This document shows, in pieces, positions 8,397 to 17,989 of a stretch of DNA of 64,000 nucleotides. The DNA is taken from positions 258,727 to 322,726 of the forward strand of contig NZ_AUGT01000009.1 of NCBI RefSeq assembly GCF_000422805.1. Direction: 5' to 3'. The notes under the pieces were generated by a model. The model was not told where the DNA came from, ran no database searches, and saw only the letters and a program-made list of their open reading frames with translations. Made by a program: the position numbers and the translations under genes. The number at the start of each line of letters is the position of its first letter. The stretch's first letter is position 1. This DNA is from Nocardioides halotolerans DSM 19273 (GTDB lineage: Bacteria > Actinomycetota > Actinomycetes > Propionibacteriales > Nocardioidaceae).

Positions 8397-9763
8397 TTCT
8401 TGCGCGCCCCGCCGGGTGTGGCGTCCTCGTAGTAGTAGTAGTAGTACGAGTTCGCCGCACGCCGCGGGATCATGTTGATCACGACGCCGAACACGCGGGC
8501 ACCGACGTTCTCGAGGCGGGAGACCGCCTCGCGCAGCTGGTCGCGCGTCGTCTTGCCGTGCCGGGCCACGACGATCGCGCCGTCGGTGGCGGTCGCGATG
8601 ACGGCGGCATCGGCGACGGGGAGCAGCGGCGGGGCGTCCACGATGACCATGTCGAAGTCGTCGCGGAGCCGCTTGAGCAGGTCGTGGGTGACCCTCGACT
8701 GCAGGATCTCGGTCGGGTTCGGCGGCTTGGGCCCGCTGGCCAGGAAGTTGAGCCCGCTCTCGGCGTGCACCTGGATCGCGTCCTCGAGCTCGGTGGTGCC
8801 GACCAGCACGCTCGTGAGCCCGACCGCGCCGTCGAGGTCGAGGAGGCTGGCCACCCGCGGCCGGCGCAGGTCGCCGTCGACGAGCAGCACCTTGCGCCCC
8901 GCCTGGGCCAGGGCCACGGCGAGGTTGGCCGAGGTCACGGTCTTGCCCTCGCCCGGCACCGCGCTGGTGATCACGAGGCTGCGCGGCTGCTGCTCGAGGT
9001 CGAGGAACTGCAGGTTGGTGCGCAGCAGCCGGAACGCCTCGGTGCGCGGCGCGAACGCGCCGAGGTCGGTGAGCAGCGGGCTCTTCTTCATCGCGCTGTC
9101 GAAGCCGATGCTCGCGAGCACGGGTGCGTTGCTGACCTCCTCGACGTGCTCCAGGCTGCTCACCGAGCGGTCGAGGACGTCGCGCGCGACCGCGAGACCG
9201 ATGCCGAGCACGAGCCCGAGCAGGCCCGCGACCACGAGGTTGAGCACGGTGCGCGGGGTGACGGGGTCTGACTGGTGGTCGGCCGGGTCGGTGACGCGCG
9301 CGATGATCTGGGAGCTGGTCGTGCCCGTCGGCGTCTCGACTTCGCCGAGGTAGTCCGCGAGCTTCTGCGAGAGCGTCGCGTTGATCGTCTGCGCCACGGC
9401 CGGGTTGCGGTCGGTGACGGTGAGCCTGATCTGCGACGTGGCCGGCACCACCTCGGAGTCGATCTTGTCGGCCAGCGACCCGACGCTCAGGTCCAGACCG
9501 AGCTCGGACCGCACCGCGTCGAGCAGGTCGCCGCTGGTCGCCAGGTCGGCGTACGTCTCCATCCGGGTCGAGATGGCGTAGGTCGCGGCGTAGTTGTCCG
9601 ACGCGTCGCGCATGTTGGCCGAGATGAAGATCGTGGCGCTCGACTGGTACTGCTTCGTCGCCGTGAACGTGTACGCCGCGCTGGCGCCGACCGCGATGAC
9701 GAACAGGACGGCGATCGTCATCCAGCGGCGGCGCAGCACCTGGATGATCTGCTTGAAGTCCAC
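8393..9763 (-). CDS. Polysaccharide co-polymerase / bacterial tyrosine kinase (Wzc/CpsCD type)
   Basis: This 456-residue protein fuses a Wzz-type chain-length domain (transmembrane segments at about 15-33 and 173-195) to a BY-kinase. Walker A is SAVPGEGKT (267-275), Walker A' is LLVDGDLRRP (about 293-302) and Walker B is MVIVDAPPLLPVADA (about 372-386). The C-terminus carries six consecutive tyrosines (440-445), the autophosphorylation cluster, encoded by six TAC codons. It controls export and chain length of a surface polysaccharide at the membrane. It is the first gene of the operon and starts with GTG. A low-Mr tyrosine phosphatase that could reverse its phosphorylation is encoded at 25.2 kb. 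Confidence 0.92.
   Translation of the reverse strand: MDFKQIIQVLRRRWMTIAVLFVIAVGASAAYTFTATKQYQSSATIFISANMRDASDNYAATYAISTRMETYADLATSGDLLDAVRSELGLDLSVGSLADKIDSEVVPATSQIRLTVTDRNPAVAQTINATLSQKLADYLGEVETPTGTTSSQIIARVTDPADHQSDPVTPRTVLNLVVAGLLGLVLGIGLAVARDVLDRSVSSLEHVEEVSNAPVLASIGFDSAMKKSPLLTDLGAFAPRTEAFRLLRTNLQFLDLEQQPRSLVITSAVPGEGKTVTSANLAVALAQAGRKVLLVDGDLRRPRVASLLDLDGAVGLTSVLVGTTELEDAIQVHAESGLNFLASGPKPPNPTEILQSRVTHDLLKRLRDDFDMVIVDAPPLLPVADAAVIATATDGAIVVARHGKTTRDQLREAVSRLENVGARVFGVVINMIPRRAANSYYYYYYEDATPGGARKK
8429..8446. repeat. Trinucleotide run encoding the kinase tyrosine cluster
   Basis: Six consecutive GTA triplets on the plus strand (TAC on the coding strand) encode Tyr440-445 of the BY-kinase. 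A perfect codon run of this kind can gain or lose units by slippage without a frameshift. Confidence 0.8.
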
Positions 9764-9871
9764 GGGGGTGGGTCTCTTCCGACATGGGGATGTTGGTCAG
9801 AGGGACAACGACCGGCTGGGCCGAAAGGCACGTGTGATCAGGCGAGATGCCCATCTGGCACCATGCCCTCC

Positions 9872-10705
9872 ATGGCTGACCCGCTGCTGATCACGGTCGC
9901 GCCCACCGGCGCCGAGACCGCCAAGGAGGACTGTCCTCAGCTCCCGACCACGCTCGACGAGCTGGTCGCGACGGCCAAGGAGTGCGAGGCCGCGGGAGCC
10001 GCGATGATCCACGTCCACATCCGCGACGCCGACCACCGACCCACGCTCGACCTCGGGCGGCTCACCGACACCGTCAGCGCGCTCCACGAGAGCACCGGGC
10101 TCGTGGTCCAGCTCTCGACCGGCGGCTCCGTGCACGACCCGCTCGACCTGCGGCTGAAGGTGCTCGACGCGGCGCCCGACTCGTGCAGCCTGACGATGGG
10201 CACGACCAACTTCGGTGACGACGTGTTCTCGAACCCGTGGCCGTTCATCACCGAGCTCTACCAGCTCAGCCAGGAGCGCCAGGTGGTGCCGGAGTTCGAG
10301 CTGTTCGACCTCGGCCACGTCGCCGCCCTGCGCCGCCTCCTCGACCGCTACGGGCTGCCGTACGGCGGCAAGGTGCACGTCGACTTCGTGATGGGCGTGC
10401 CGGGCGGCATGCCGGGCACGGCCGCGGCTCTCGTCGCGGGCGTCGCGGCCCTCCCCGACGCCGTCACGTCGTGGTCGGCCACCGGCATCGGCCGCACGAC
10501 CCTGAGCGTCATGCTCGCCTCGCTCGCCCAGGGCGGCCACCTGCGCGTCGGCATGGAGGACGTGCTCACGATCAGCAAGGGCGTCCCGGTCGAGTCCAAC
10601 CGCCAGCTCGTCGAACGCGCCGTCGAGGCCGGCCGCCTCGCCCAGCGCACCCCCATGAGCGGCACCGAGGCCCGCGCCCTCCTCGGCCTCCCTGCCGCTG
10701 CTTGA
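9872..10705 (+). CDS. Beta-keto acid cleavage enzyme (BKACE, former DUF849)
   Basis: This 277-residue TIM-barrel enzyme of the 3-keto-5-aminohexanoate cleavage family condenses a beta-keto acid with acetyl-CoA, giving acetoacetate and a new acyl-CoA. Visible signatures are MIHVHIRDADHRP with the two zinc-binding His residues (about 45-47), VVQLSTGGS, KVHVDFVMGVPGGMPG and SWSATGIGR. The substrate cannot be told from sequence. The start is taken at ATG 9872 (MADPLLITVAP); ATG 9863 is possible. The stop TGA at 10703 falls within the first copy of a REP-like repeat, so the repeat may have set the C-terminus. It is divergent from the kinase operon. Confidence 0.85.
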   Translation: MADPLLITVAPTGAETAKEDCPQLPTTLDELVATAKECEAAGAAMIHVHIRDADHRPTLDLGRLTDTVSALHESTGLVVQLSTGGSVHDPLDLRLKVLDAAPDSCSLTMGTTNFGDDVFSNPWPFITELYQLSQERQVVPEFELFDLGHVAALRRLLDRYGLPYGGKVHVDFVMGVPGGMPGTAAALVAGVAALPDAVTSWSATGIGRTTLSVMLASLAQGGHLRVGMEDVLTISKGVPVESNRQLVERAVEAGRLAQRTPMSGTEARALLGLPAAA

Positions 10706-11040
10706 GCAGGTCGCCCAGCGACCGCCTTCGTACGGTGGTCGAGGAGTCGCGCAGCGACGGTCGTCGTGGGTGGTTGAGGAGGTCGCGCAGCGACCGTCTC
10801 GAAACCTCGTACGCCGGGGCTGGGGCGCAACCGCGCTCGGTCGCTCGGGCGCCATCGCTGCGGAGGTTTCGAGACAGGCGCTAGCGCGCCTTCCTCAACC
10901 AGCGGTGCGCGACCGTCGTCGTCGGTGGTTGAGGAGGTCGCGCAGCGACCGTCGTCGAACGTTGGTTGAGGAGGTCGCGCAGCGACCGTCTCGAAACCTC
11001 GTACGCCGGGGCTGGGACGCGACCGGGCTCGGTGCGGCGG
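10699..11040. repeat. Array of REP-like hairpin repeats, no gene
   Basis: About six copies of a repeat with the core GGTTGAGGAGGTCGCGCAGC lie here in both orientations, at about 10699, 10736, 10769, 10858 (reverse), 10924 and 10962. Each has a short stem, GGTCGC-GCA-GCGACC, usually followed by GTCTCGAAACCTC and a GTACGCCGGGGCTGGG tail. The reverse copy instead has the stem GGCGC-TAGC-GCGCC, a compensated change. The array fills the whole space between the BKACE gene and the large M1 peptidase gene. No open reading frame here looks real. Confidence 0.85.
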
Positions 11041-11045
11041 ATGGG

Positions 11046-14000
11046 TCAGCGGCGCACCTTCTTGGTCGGGGGGCTGACCCGCAGGGCGACCTCGTAGCCG
11101 GCCAGGGTCACCGACACCATCACCTTGATCCGCTTGCCGGCGTACTTCTTCTTGAGCTTGTACGTCGCACCGGTGGCGCCCGTGATCAGCTTCGACCCGG
11201 CGTACCACGCGTAGCGGACCGTGGCGCCGGCCGGGCAGCCGGCGACGCGCGCCGTGAGCTTCTTGCCGACCCTGGCCTTGCCGCCGATGGTCACCGTGCA
11301 CTGGCCGTCCGCGAGCTTCGCCGCGGCCACCGCCGGCGTCGCGGCGCTGGTGCGCGTGACCTGGTGGTAGCCGGACTTGCTGCCCGTGACGGCGACCGCC
11401 ACGGTCTTGCCGACGTCGGCGACGCGGAGCTCGTAGCTGCTGCCGGTCGCACCCGCCGCCGGCGTGCCGTCGACGAGCCACTGGTAGGCCAGCGAGGTCC
11501 CGGCGTCCCAGGTGCCGGCCGCGGCCGTCAGCGTCTGGCCGTACTCCGGGGTGCCGCTGACCGTCGGCACCGGTGTGAGCGCGAGGTCACCCAGGTCCAC
11601 GGCCGTCGTCGGGAGCGACTCCTTGATCACGGTCGCGTAGCCGGTCTTGGTGCCCGTCACCTTGACCGTCACCACCTTGCCGACGTCGCCGGCGACCGGG
11701 GTGTACGTCGTCCCCGTCGCGCCCACGACGTCGGTGCCGCCGGAGGTCCACTGGTAGGTCAGGGTCACCCCCGCGTCCCACGTGCCGGCGGTCGCGGTCA
11801 GCAGCTGGCCGACGATGGCCGACCCCGCCACCGTCGGCGTCGGCGTGGCGGACTGGTCGCCGACGACCACGGCCAAGGTCGGGAGCGACTCCTTCGTGAC
11901 GGGCTCGAAGCCTGTCTTGGTCCCGGTCACCTTGACCGTCACGACGTCACCCACGTCGGCCACCACGGGGGTGTACGTCGTGCCGGTGGCGCCGCTGACG
12001 TCGGTGCCGTCCACCGTCCACTGGTAGGTCAGCACGGCCCCGTCGTCCCACGTGCCCGGCACCGCCGTCAGCAGCGCGCCCACCTTCGGCGTGCCGGTGA
12101 TCGTCGGCGTCGGCGTCCCGGTCTGGTCGCCCGGCTGGACCGGCGACGTCGAGTGCATCGAGGTCCTGGTGACGTCGGTGTAGCCCTCCTTGTGGCCGGT
12201 GACCTTCAGCCCGATCGACGTCCCGATGTCGGCGACGACAGGCGTGTAGGTCGAGCCGGTGGCGCCATTGAGGTCGGTGCCGTCGCCGGTCCACTGGTAG
12301 CTGAACGTCACGCCCGAGTCCCACGTGCCCGGCACTGCGGTCAGCGTCACGCCGACCTTGGCCGCCGCGCCTGCGATGTCGGGGTCGCCGACGACGGTGA
12401 GCGTCCCGGCGGCCACCGGGTCGGTCGCGGCCGACTCCTTGGTGACGGGCTCGTAGGTGCTCTTGGTGCCCGTCACCTTGACGGTGACCAGCTTCCCCAG
12501 GTCCGCGAAGACCGGCGTGTACGTCGACGCGGTCGCCGTCGGGACGTCACTACCGTCGACGGTCCACTGGTAGGACAGCGACACGTCGTCGTCCCACGTG
12601 CCGGGCACGGCCGTGAGCTCCGAGCCCACCGCGGGTGTGCCGGTGATGGTGGGCGTCGGGGTGAGGGTCTGGGCCAGGCCGAGGATCGTCTTGCCCGCGC
12701 TGGTCTTGACGACGGTGGTGAAGCCCGCGCGGGTGCTGGTGACCTCGAAGGTCAGCACCTGGCCGATCTGGTCCACGGTCGGCGTGTACGACGTGGCCGT
12801 GGCGCCCGGGATCTCGACCCCGTCGACGTACCACTTGTTGGTCCGGGTCGTGCCGCTGTCCCAGGTGCCCTGGACGCCCGGGCTCGAGGTGCCGGCCCTC
12901 GGGGTGCCCGTGATCGAGGGGGTCGGCTGCAGCGTCTGCGTGCCCTCGACGACGGGCAGGCTCGCGGTGCTGGGCCGGACGACCGCCGGCACGCCGGGCT
13001 TGGTGCCGGTGACGGTGACGGTGAGCGTCTGGCCGAGCTGGGCCGCGGTCGGGGTGAACGTCGCCGCGGTCCCGGTGCCGCCCGCGATGTTGGTGCCGTT
13101 GGCCGCCCACTGGAAGGTGAGCGTCGTGCCGTCGTCCCAGGCGCCGTAGCTCGGGGTGAGGACGACGCCGACCTTCGGCGTGGCGGTGAACGCCGGTGTC
13201 GGCGTGGACTCCAGCGGGTCGGAGGCGGCGACGGGGCCGGTCGGCGCGCTGGTCTTCGTCAGCGTGGTGTAGCCGGCCTTCGTGCCGGTGACCACCACGT
13301 CCAGGGTCTGCCCGGCCTGGCTGGCCACGGACGGGATGTACGACGGGCCGCTCGCGCCGGAGATGTTGGTCCCGTTGGCTCGCCACTGGTAGGTGAAGAC
13401 CGTGCCGGGCTCCCAGGTCCCGCGGTCGACCACGAGGCGGCTGCCGCCGACCTTGGGGGTGCCGGAGATGCTCGGCAGCGTGCCGGTCGACTGCGTGGCC
13501 CGGACGACGTTCGCCGTGGGTGGGCTGGTCGCCGAGGTGGTGTTGAGCCCGGCCTGCTTCCCGGTGACCTGCACGGTGACCGGCAGGCCGACGGTGCCGG
13601 GGGTAGGCGTGTACGTCGGGCCGGTGGCGCCGGTGACGGGGTTGCCGTCGACGAACCACTGGTAGGTGAAGGCCGGCCCGGCGGCCCAGCCACTGGTGTC
13701 TGCCGCCAGCGGGGCCCCCACGACCGGCGGGCCGCCGGTGATGCCGGTGACCGCGGGCGAGATCTGGCTGCGTCCCAGGACGTTGGTCGCGGTGCAGTCG
13801 AGGCAGGTGCCGCCGAGCGTGGCGGCTCGGGCGGTGGCCTTGAGGACGCCGTTGCCCTCGACCGCGTTGACGGTGGCCGGGATCGTGACGCTGGACGTGG
13901 CGGCGAGCGCCGTGCTCGGCACGATCCAGGTCAGCGTGGTGCCGGTCTGGCTGACGCCGCTGGGCAGGGTGCCGAGCGTGACGTCGTCGAGGACGTCGCT

Positions 14001-15722
14001 CGCATCGAGGGTGATCGTGGTGCCGGGGGAGGGCATGACGACCTTGCCGGTGTTCTTGACCGACAGCGTGTAGTCGGCCGCGCTGCCGGCGCCGAGCACG
14101 CCGGTCGGTCCGGCGAGGTTGAGGTTGAACTTCACCTGCCACGCGGGCTTGCCGCTGGTGAACCACCACGCCTGGAAGAACGCGGTGAGGTCGCGGTCCG
14201 AGATGCTCTCCGCCATCGCCTGGAAGGCCGCGGTGCGCCGGCCGGTGATCTGGCCGCCGCCGTAGGTCAGCTGGTACTGGCGCATCAGCGTCTCGAAGTC
14301 GGCCGCCCCGATGGCGGTGCGCAGCGCCTCGAGCGTCATCGCGCCGCGGGCGTAGACCTGGCTGCCGAACAGCTGGTTGCCGTTGGTCATCGCGGCGGGA
14401 GCGACGGTGAAGGTGGTGGAGCCGGCGCTGGTGGAGTTCCAGGTGTTGTAGACCGCCTGCTCGGTGGTCGTCGCGGAGGTGCCGGCGCTCTCGTAGCCGA
14501 ACTGGAACGGCGCGTAGGTCGCCGGGCCCTCGTTGAGGGTGATGTCGTTCCAGTCCCACGGCGCGACGTTGTCGCCCCACCACTGGTGCATGATCTCGTG
14601 GTAGAAGGACCCGCCGGCGCTGTTGGGGAAGAACGGGCGGTCCTGGGTCTCCAGCGCGTAGTTGATGGTGCTCGGCACCACGTCGGTCACGACGCCGGTG
14701 CTGTTGCCCGGGTAGGGGCCGTACTTCGACTCGTAGAAGTCGAGCAGAGACTTGAACTGGCTGCGTGAGACCTGGGTGGTGTTCTGGTTGGCCACCGAGA
14801 TGGCCGGGTCGATGAACGTCCACTCGTGGATGGTCCGGTCGGAGAGCTCGAGGTGGATGTCGGACTCGTAGATGTCGTAGCGGCCGATCGAGACCATCGA
14901 CAGCTCGCTGGCCATCGGCTTGGTCTCGTCCCACACCCAGGTGGTGCGGGTGCCGTCACCGTTCGGGGTGCGGGAGATCAGCTCGCCGTTGCTGGCCACG
15001 CCCGCGGCGTACGGCTTGCCGCCCATGCTGGCGAAGTTGGAGGTGCGCAGCATGGTCGGCGCGTCGACGGTCCAGGTGTAGGTCGCCTTGTCGCGCGGCG
15101 TGTTGTTGTTGGGGAACAGCGTCATCGAGCCGACGGGCTGGTTGAGGAACGTCGCGCCGTCGGTGGTGTTGTTCCAGCCCTCGGCCGACCCGTCGGTGTC
15201 GAAGTGGATGACGGGCGAGCCGTGGGTGGTCACGACGGTGGTGAACGGACCGTCGACCGGCGCGGCCGGCGTGACGATCAGCTTGTGGTTGTCGACCAGC
15301 GCGCTGGTGGTGCTGCTCGTCTCGACGCGGCTGAAGGTCGCCGGCAGCCCGTCGACGGTGACCGTGTCGACGTCGTACCTGGAGTCGGCCAGGTTGCCGG
15401 TCGACCCCTGGAAGTCGAGGGAGAACGACGACAGCGGAGCCCCCGTGGTGCTCGCCGCGATCGTCGTCGTCGCGCTGACGGTGGAGGTGCCGACGGCGTT
15501 CGCGGTCGCCGAGGGCGTGAAGTCGGCCTTGAGGCTGATGTCGTAGTGGCTCACGTCGTAGCCGCCGTTGCCCTGGTTGGGGAACAGCGAGTCGCCGACG
15601 GTCAGGGCGCCGGCCACCGCGTCCGCGGCGTACGCCGGTGGGGCCACCACCGCCCCCACCGAGAGCGCCAGCGCGCTCACGACCGCGCTGGAAATGACGG
15701 TGCCGACGGTGCGACGAGCCAC
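11046..15722 (-). CDS. Secreted M1-family metallopeptidase with ten C-terminal Ig-like repeats
   Basis: This 1558-residue exported protein has a signal peptide at residues 1-32 (cleavage near AYA-AD). An M1 aminopeptidase-like domain has the zinc motif HEIMH (375-379) and the third ligand Glu398 in NEG, with the expected 18-residue spacing. The central region is CARDB-like. From about residue 660, ten repeats of roughly 88 residues follow, each with a YQWxxDG strand, ATGxTYTP and VTGTKxG motifs. The C-terminus is basic and has no LPxTG. Repeats 5, 7 and 8 are most alike, which suggests recent amplification. Start: GTG 15722 with GAGGGAGA upstream. It is a paralogue of the gene at 15867-17981. 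Function: extracellular proteolysis; the repeats probably bind the wall or glycans. Confidence 0.88.
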   Translation of the reverse strand: MARRTVGTVISSAVVSALALSVGAVVAPPAYAADAVAGALTVGDSLFPNQGNGGYDVSHYDISLKADFTPSATANAVGTSTVSATTTIAASTTGAPLSSFSLDFQGSTGNLADSRYDVDTVTVDGLPATFSRVETSSTTSALVDNHKLIVTPAAPVDGPFTTVVTTHGSPVIHFDTDGSAEGWNNTTDGATFLNQPVGSMTLFPNNNTPRDKATYTWTVDAPTMLRTSNFASMGGKPYAAGVASNGELISRTPNGDGTRTTWVWDETKPMASELSMVSIGRYDIYESDIHLELSDRTIHEWTFIDPAISVANQNTTQVSRSQFKSLLDFYESKYGPYPGNSTGVVTDVVPSTINYALETQDRPFFPNSAGGSFYHEIMHQWWGDNVAPWDWNDITLNEGPATYAPFQFGYESAGTSATTTEQAVYNTWNSTSAGSTTFTVAPAAMTNGNQLFGSQVYARGAMTLEALRTAIGAADFETLMRQYQLTYGGGQITGRRTAAFQAMAESISDRDLTAFFQAWWFTSGKPAWQVKFNLNLAGPTGVLGAGSAADYTLSVKNTGKVVMPSPGTTITLDASDVLDDVTLGTLPSGVSQTGTTLTWIVPSTALAATSSVTIPATVNAVEGNGVLKATARAATLGGTCLDCTATNVLGRSQISPAVTGITGGPPVVGAPLAADTSGWAAGPAFTYQWFVDGNPVTGATGPTYTPTPGTVGLPVTVQVTGKQAGLNTTSATSPPTANVVRATQSTGTLPSISGTPKVGGSRLVVDRGTWEPGTVFTYQWRANGTNISGASGPSYIPSVASQAGQTLDVVVTGTKAGYTTLTKTSAPTGPVAASDPLESTPTPAFTATPKVGVVLTPSYGAWDDGTTLTFQWAANGTNIAGGTGTAATFTPTAAQLGQTLTVTVTGTKPGVPAVVRPSTASLPVVEGTQTLQPTPSITGTPRAGTSSPGVQGTWDSGTTRTNKWYVDGVEIPGATATSYTPTVDQIGQVLTFEVTSTRAGFTTVVKTSAGKTILGLAQTLTPTPTITGTPAVGSELTAVPGTWDDDVSLSYQWTVDGSDVPTATASTYTPVFADLGKLVTVKVTGTKSTYEPVTKESAATDPVAAGTLTVVGDPDIAGAAAKVGVTLTAVPGTWDSGVTFSYQWTGDGTDLNGATGSTYTPVVADIGTSIGLKVTGHKEGYTDVTRTSMHSTSPVQPGDQTGTPTPTITGTPKVGALLTAVPGTWDDGAVLTYQWTVDGTDVSGATGTTYTPVVADVGDVVTVKVTGTKTGFEPVTKESLPTLAVVVGDQSATPTPTVAGSAIVGQLLTATAGTWDAGVTLTYQWTSGGTDVVGATGTTYTPVAGDVGKVVTVKVTGTKTGYATVIKESLPTTAVDLGDLALTPVPTVSGTPEYGQTLTAAAGTWDAGTSLAYQWLVDGTPAAGATGSSYELRVADVGKTVAVAVTGSKSGYHQVTRTSAATPAVAAAKLADGQCTVTIGGKARVGKKLTARVAGCPAGATVRYAWYAGSKLITGATGATYKLKKKYAGKRIKVMVSVTLAGYEVALRVSPPTKKVRR

Positions 15723-15866
15723 GTGCGTCTCCCTCGAGTCATCCGAGACGCGGCCCCTCCCTCAGGCGCCGAACGCCGCGAACCTAGTGAGCCGACGACG
15801 CGTTCCGATAGGCCTGCGTCGATTTTGTCCGACAACCGGGCGGAAAATGGCCCACTTGGGCGGTGC

Positions 15867-17981
15867 CTACCGCACCTTGCGCGTGCGGGGGCTGACCCGC
15901 TCCGCGGGCACGTACCCGGGCGCGCTCACGGTCACGCGGACCCTGATCCGCTTGCCCTTCGTGGACCGCTTGACCTTGTACGCCGCGCCGTGCGCGCCCT
16001 TGAGCGCCTTGCTCCCGGCGAACCACCGGTAGGTGAACGCGGCGCCGGGCGGGCAGCCGGTGGTCGCCGCGCGGAGGGTGCGACCCACGCGGGCCTTGCC
16101 CGTGATCCGCACCTGGCACGCCGCGCCGATCGCCGAAGGCGCGGTGGACGGGACGACCGTGTGCGTGACCGCGCAGGCGACGCAGGTGCCACCGAGGGTC
16201 TTGACGGACGCGGTGGCGGCGAGCGCCGTGCCGGCCGCGGTGGGCAGCACGGTGACGGGGAACGACGTCGTGGCCACCCCGGCGAGCGCGGTGGTCGGCA
16301 CCGTCCACGTCAGCGTCGTGCCCGTGAGCGACACGCCGGCGGGCAGCGCGCCGATGGTCGCGTGGTCGAGCACGTGGCTCAGGTCGACCTCGACCACGGC
16401 GCCGGTCAGCGGCACCCGGCCGGTGTTCTTCGCGGTGAGCGTGTAGCTGACGCTCGACCCGGCCTCGACCGGACCGGCGCCGGGCGCGGCGGCGAGCGCG
16501 AGGTTGAGCTTGCCCGGCCACGCCGGCTTGTCCGCGTCGTAGATCCAGTCCTTGAAGAACGCGGTGAGGTCCTTGCCGGACAGCTCCTCGGCGAGGTCGA
16601 TCAGGTCGGTCCACCTCTTCGACTGTCCGCCGAAGTCGGTCTGCCACTGCTTGATCAGCTGGAAGAACGCCGGGTCGCCGATCGCCGCGCGCAGCGCCTC
16701 GTAGGTCATCGCGCCACGGTCGTAGGACTGCCAGCCGAAGAGCTGGTCGGGGTCGGTCATGCCGGAGGGCGGTGTCTTCCAGAGGTTGTTGCCCGACGAC
16801 GTGCTGCTCCACTCGCCGAAGAACTCGCTCTCGGTGTTGCCGTTCCCGTTGCCGGTTCCGTAGCGCACCGGCGCCCAGGTGGCCATTCCCTCGTTGACCC
16901 AGATGCCGTTCCAGTCCTGCGGTGCCACGGCGTCGCCGTACCACTGGTGGGCGAGCTCGTGGACGAAGGAGCTCGAGATGAAGTTGGGCGTCGACCACGT
17001 CGGCCGGTCCTGGGTCTCCAGCGCGTAGCCGACCCCGGTCGGGTCGAGGACGATGCCGGTGCTCTGGCCCGGGTAGGGCCCGAGGAAGGCCTCCAGCCCC
17101 GTGAGCACCGCTGAGAGCCGCTGACGCTGCGACTCGAACGTCGCCTTCTGAGGCTGGGTCATCGCCGAGTCGACGAACGACCACTCCGGGATCTCGCGAC
17201 CGCCGGACAGGGTGACGGTGTCCTCCTTCACGTCGTACTGCCCGATCGAGATCAGGACGAGCTCGCTCGCCATCGGCCGCGTCTGGTTCCAGACCCAGGT
17301 GCGTGGGCCGCCGGTCGGAGGGATCGCGCTGAGCTCGCCGTTGGAGGCCACCTCGTAGGTGTCGGGGACAGTCACGCTGATCGTGTAGGTCGCCTTGTCG
17401 CTGGGGGTGTTGTTGTTGGGGAAGCCGGTCATCGAGCCGATCGGCTGGTTCATGAACGTCGCCCCGTCGGACGTCGTGATCCAGCCTTCGTCCGAACCCG
17501 CGGTCTCCCCGCCACGCTCGGTGGGATCGCCCGAGTAGTGCACGACCACGGTGAAGTCGCCCTCGACCGGGACGGTGGGGGTGACCCTGAGCTTGCGCTG
17601 GCCCGGGAAGGGGCCGTCAGCCTGGTTGATGCGCTCGATGCCCGCGGGCGGCACGGAGATGCCGTCGACCGTCACCGAGCCGACCGTGAGCCCCTCGAGG
17701 TCGAGACCGAAGGACGACAGCGGCTCGCCCGTCGTGGTCGCCTCGATCGTCGTGGTGGCGTCGATGGTGCCGCCGGTCGGGCTGGGGGTCCAGTCGAAGT
17801 CGAGGTCGTAGTGGCTCACGTCGTAGCCGCCGTTGCCCTGGTTGGGGAAGAGCGAGTCGCCCGACGTGAGCGGACCGTCGATGGCATCGACGCCGTCGCC
17901 GGCGTACGCCGGGGCGACCAGACCGGCGGCGACCAGCGCGCCTGCGACGAGGAGGGACCGAGTGCTTCTGAGGCGCGCCAC
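15867..17981 (-). CDS. Secreted M1-family metallopeptidase, short paralogue
   Basis: This 704-residue exported peptidase has a signal peptide at residues 1-27 (AYA-GD). HELAH (341-345) with Glu364 in NEGMATW gives the complete M1 zinc site. A CARDB-like domain and one copy of the Ig-like repeat (FTYRWFAGSK) follow, with a basic tail. The mature N-terminus GDSLFPNQGNGGYDVSHYD is almost identical to that of the 1558-residue neighbour, so this is a tandem duplication in which only one copy expanded its repeats. Start: GTG 17981, eight bases after a TAGGTT box, which suggests a leaderless mRNA. Both genes face the same way with a 144-bp gap that holds no other gene. Confidence 0.88.
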   Translation of the reverse strand: MARLRSTRSLLVAGALVAAGLVAPAYAGDGVDAIDGPLTSGDSLFPNQGNGGYDVSHYDLDFDWTPSPTGGTIDATTTIEATTTGEPLSSFGLDLEGLTVGSVTVDGISVPPAGIERINQADGPFPGQRKLRVTPTVPVEGDFTVVVHYSGDPTERGGETAGSDEGWITTSDGATFMNQPIGSMTGFPNNNTPSDKATYTISVTVPDTYEVASNGELSAIPPTGGPRTWVWNQTRPMASELVLISIGQYDVKEDTVTLSGGREIPEWSFVDSAMTQPQKATFESQRQRLSAVLTGLEAFLGPYPGQSTGIVLDPTGVGYALETQDRPTWSTPNFISSSFVHELAHQWYGDAVAPQDWNGIWVNEGMATWAPVRYGTGNGNGNTESEFFGEWSSTSSGNNLWKTPPSGMTDPDQLFGWQSYDRGAMTYEALRAAIGDPAFFQLIKQWQTDFGGQSKRWTDLIDLAEELSGKDLTAFFKDWIYDADKPAWPGKLNLALAAAPGAGPVEAGSSVSYTLTAKNTGRVPLTGAVVEVDLSHVLDHATIGALPAGVSLTGTTLTWTVPTTALAGVATTSFPVTVLPTAAGTALAATASVKTLGGTCVACAVTHTVVPSTAPSAIGAACQVRITGKARVGRTLRAATTGCPPGAAFTYRWFAGSKALKGAHGAAYKVKRSTKGKRIRVRVTVSAPGYVPAERVSPRTRKVR

Positions 17982-17989
17982 GGCAAGCC

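Noticed and set aside
10699..11040. CRISPR array
   Set aside because: Spacing and orientation of the units are irregular, units differ in the stem, and no cas gene is present.
10770..14768. A 1332-codon open frame on the plus strand opposite the large M1 peptidase gene
   Set aside because: It is the Arg/Gly/Ala-rich antisense shadow of a repeat-rich high-GC gene and has no domain or start signal.
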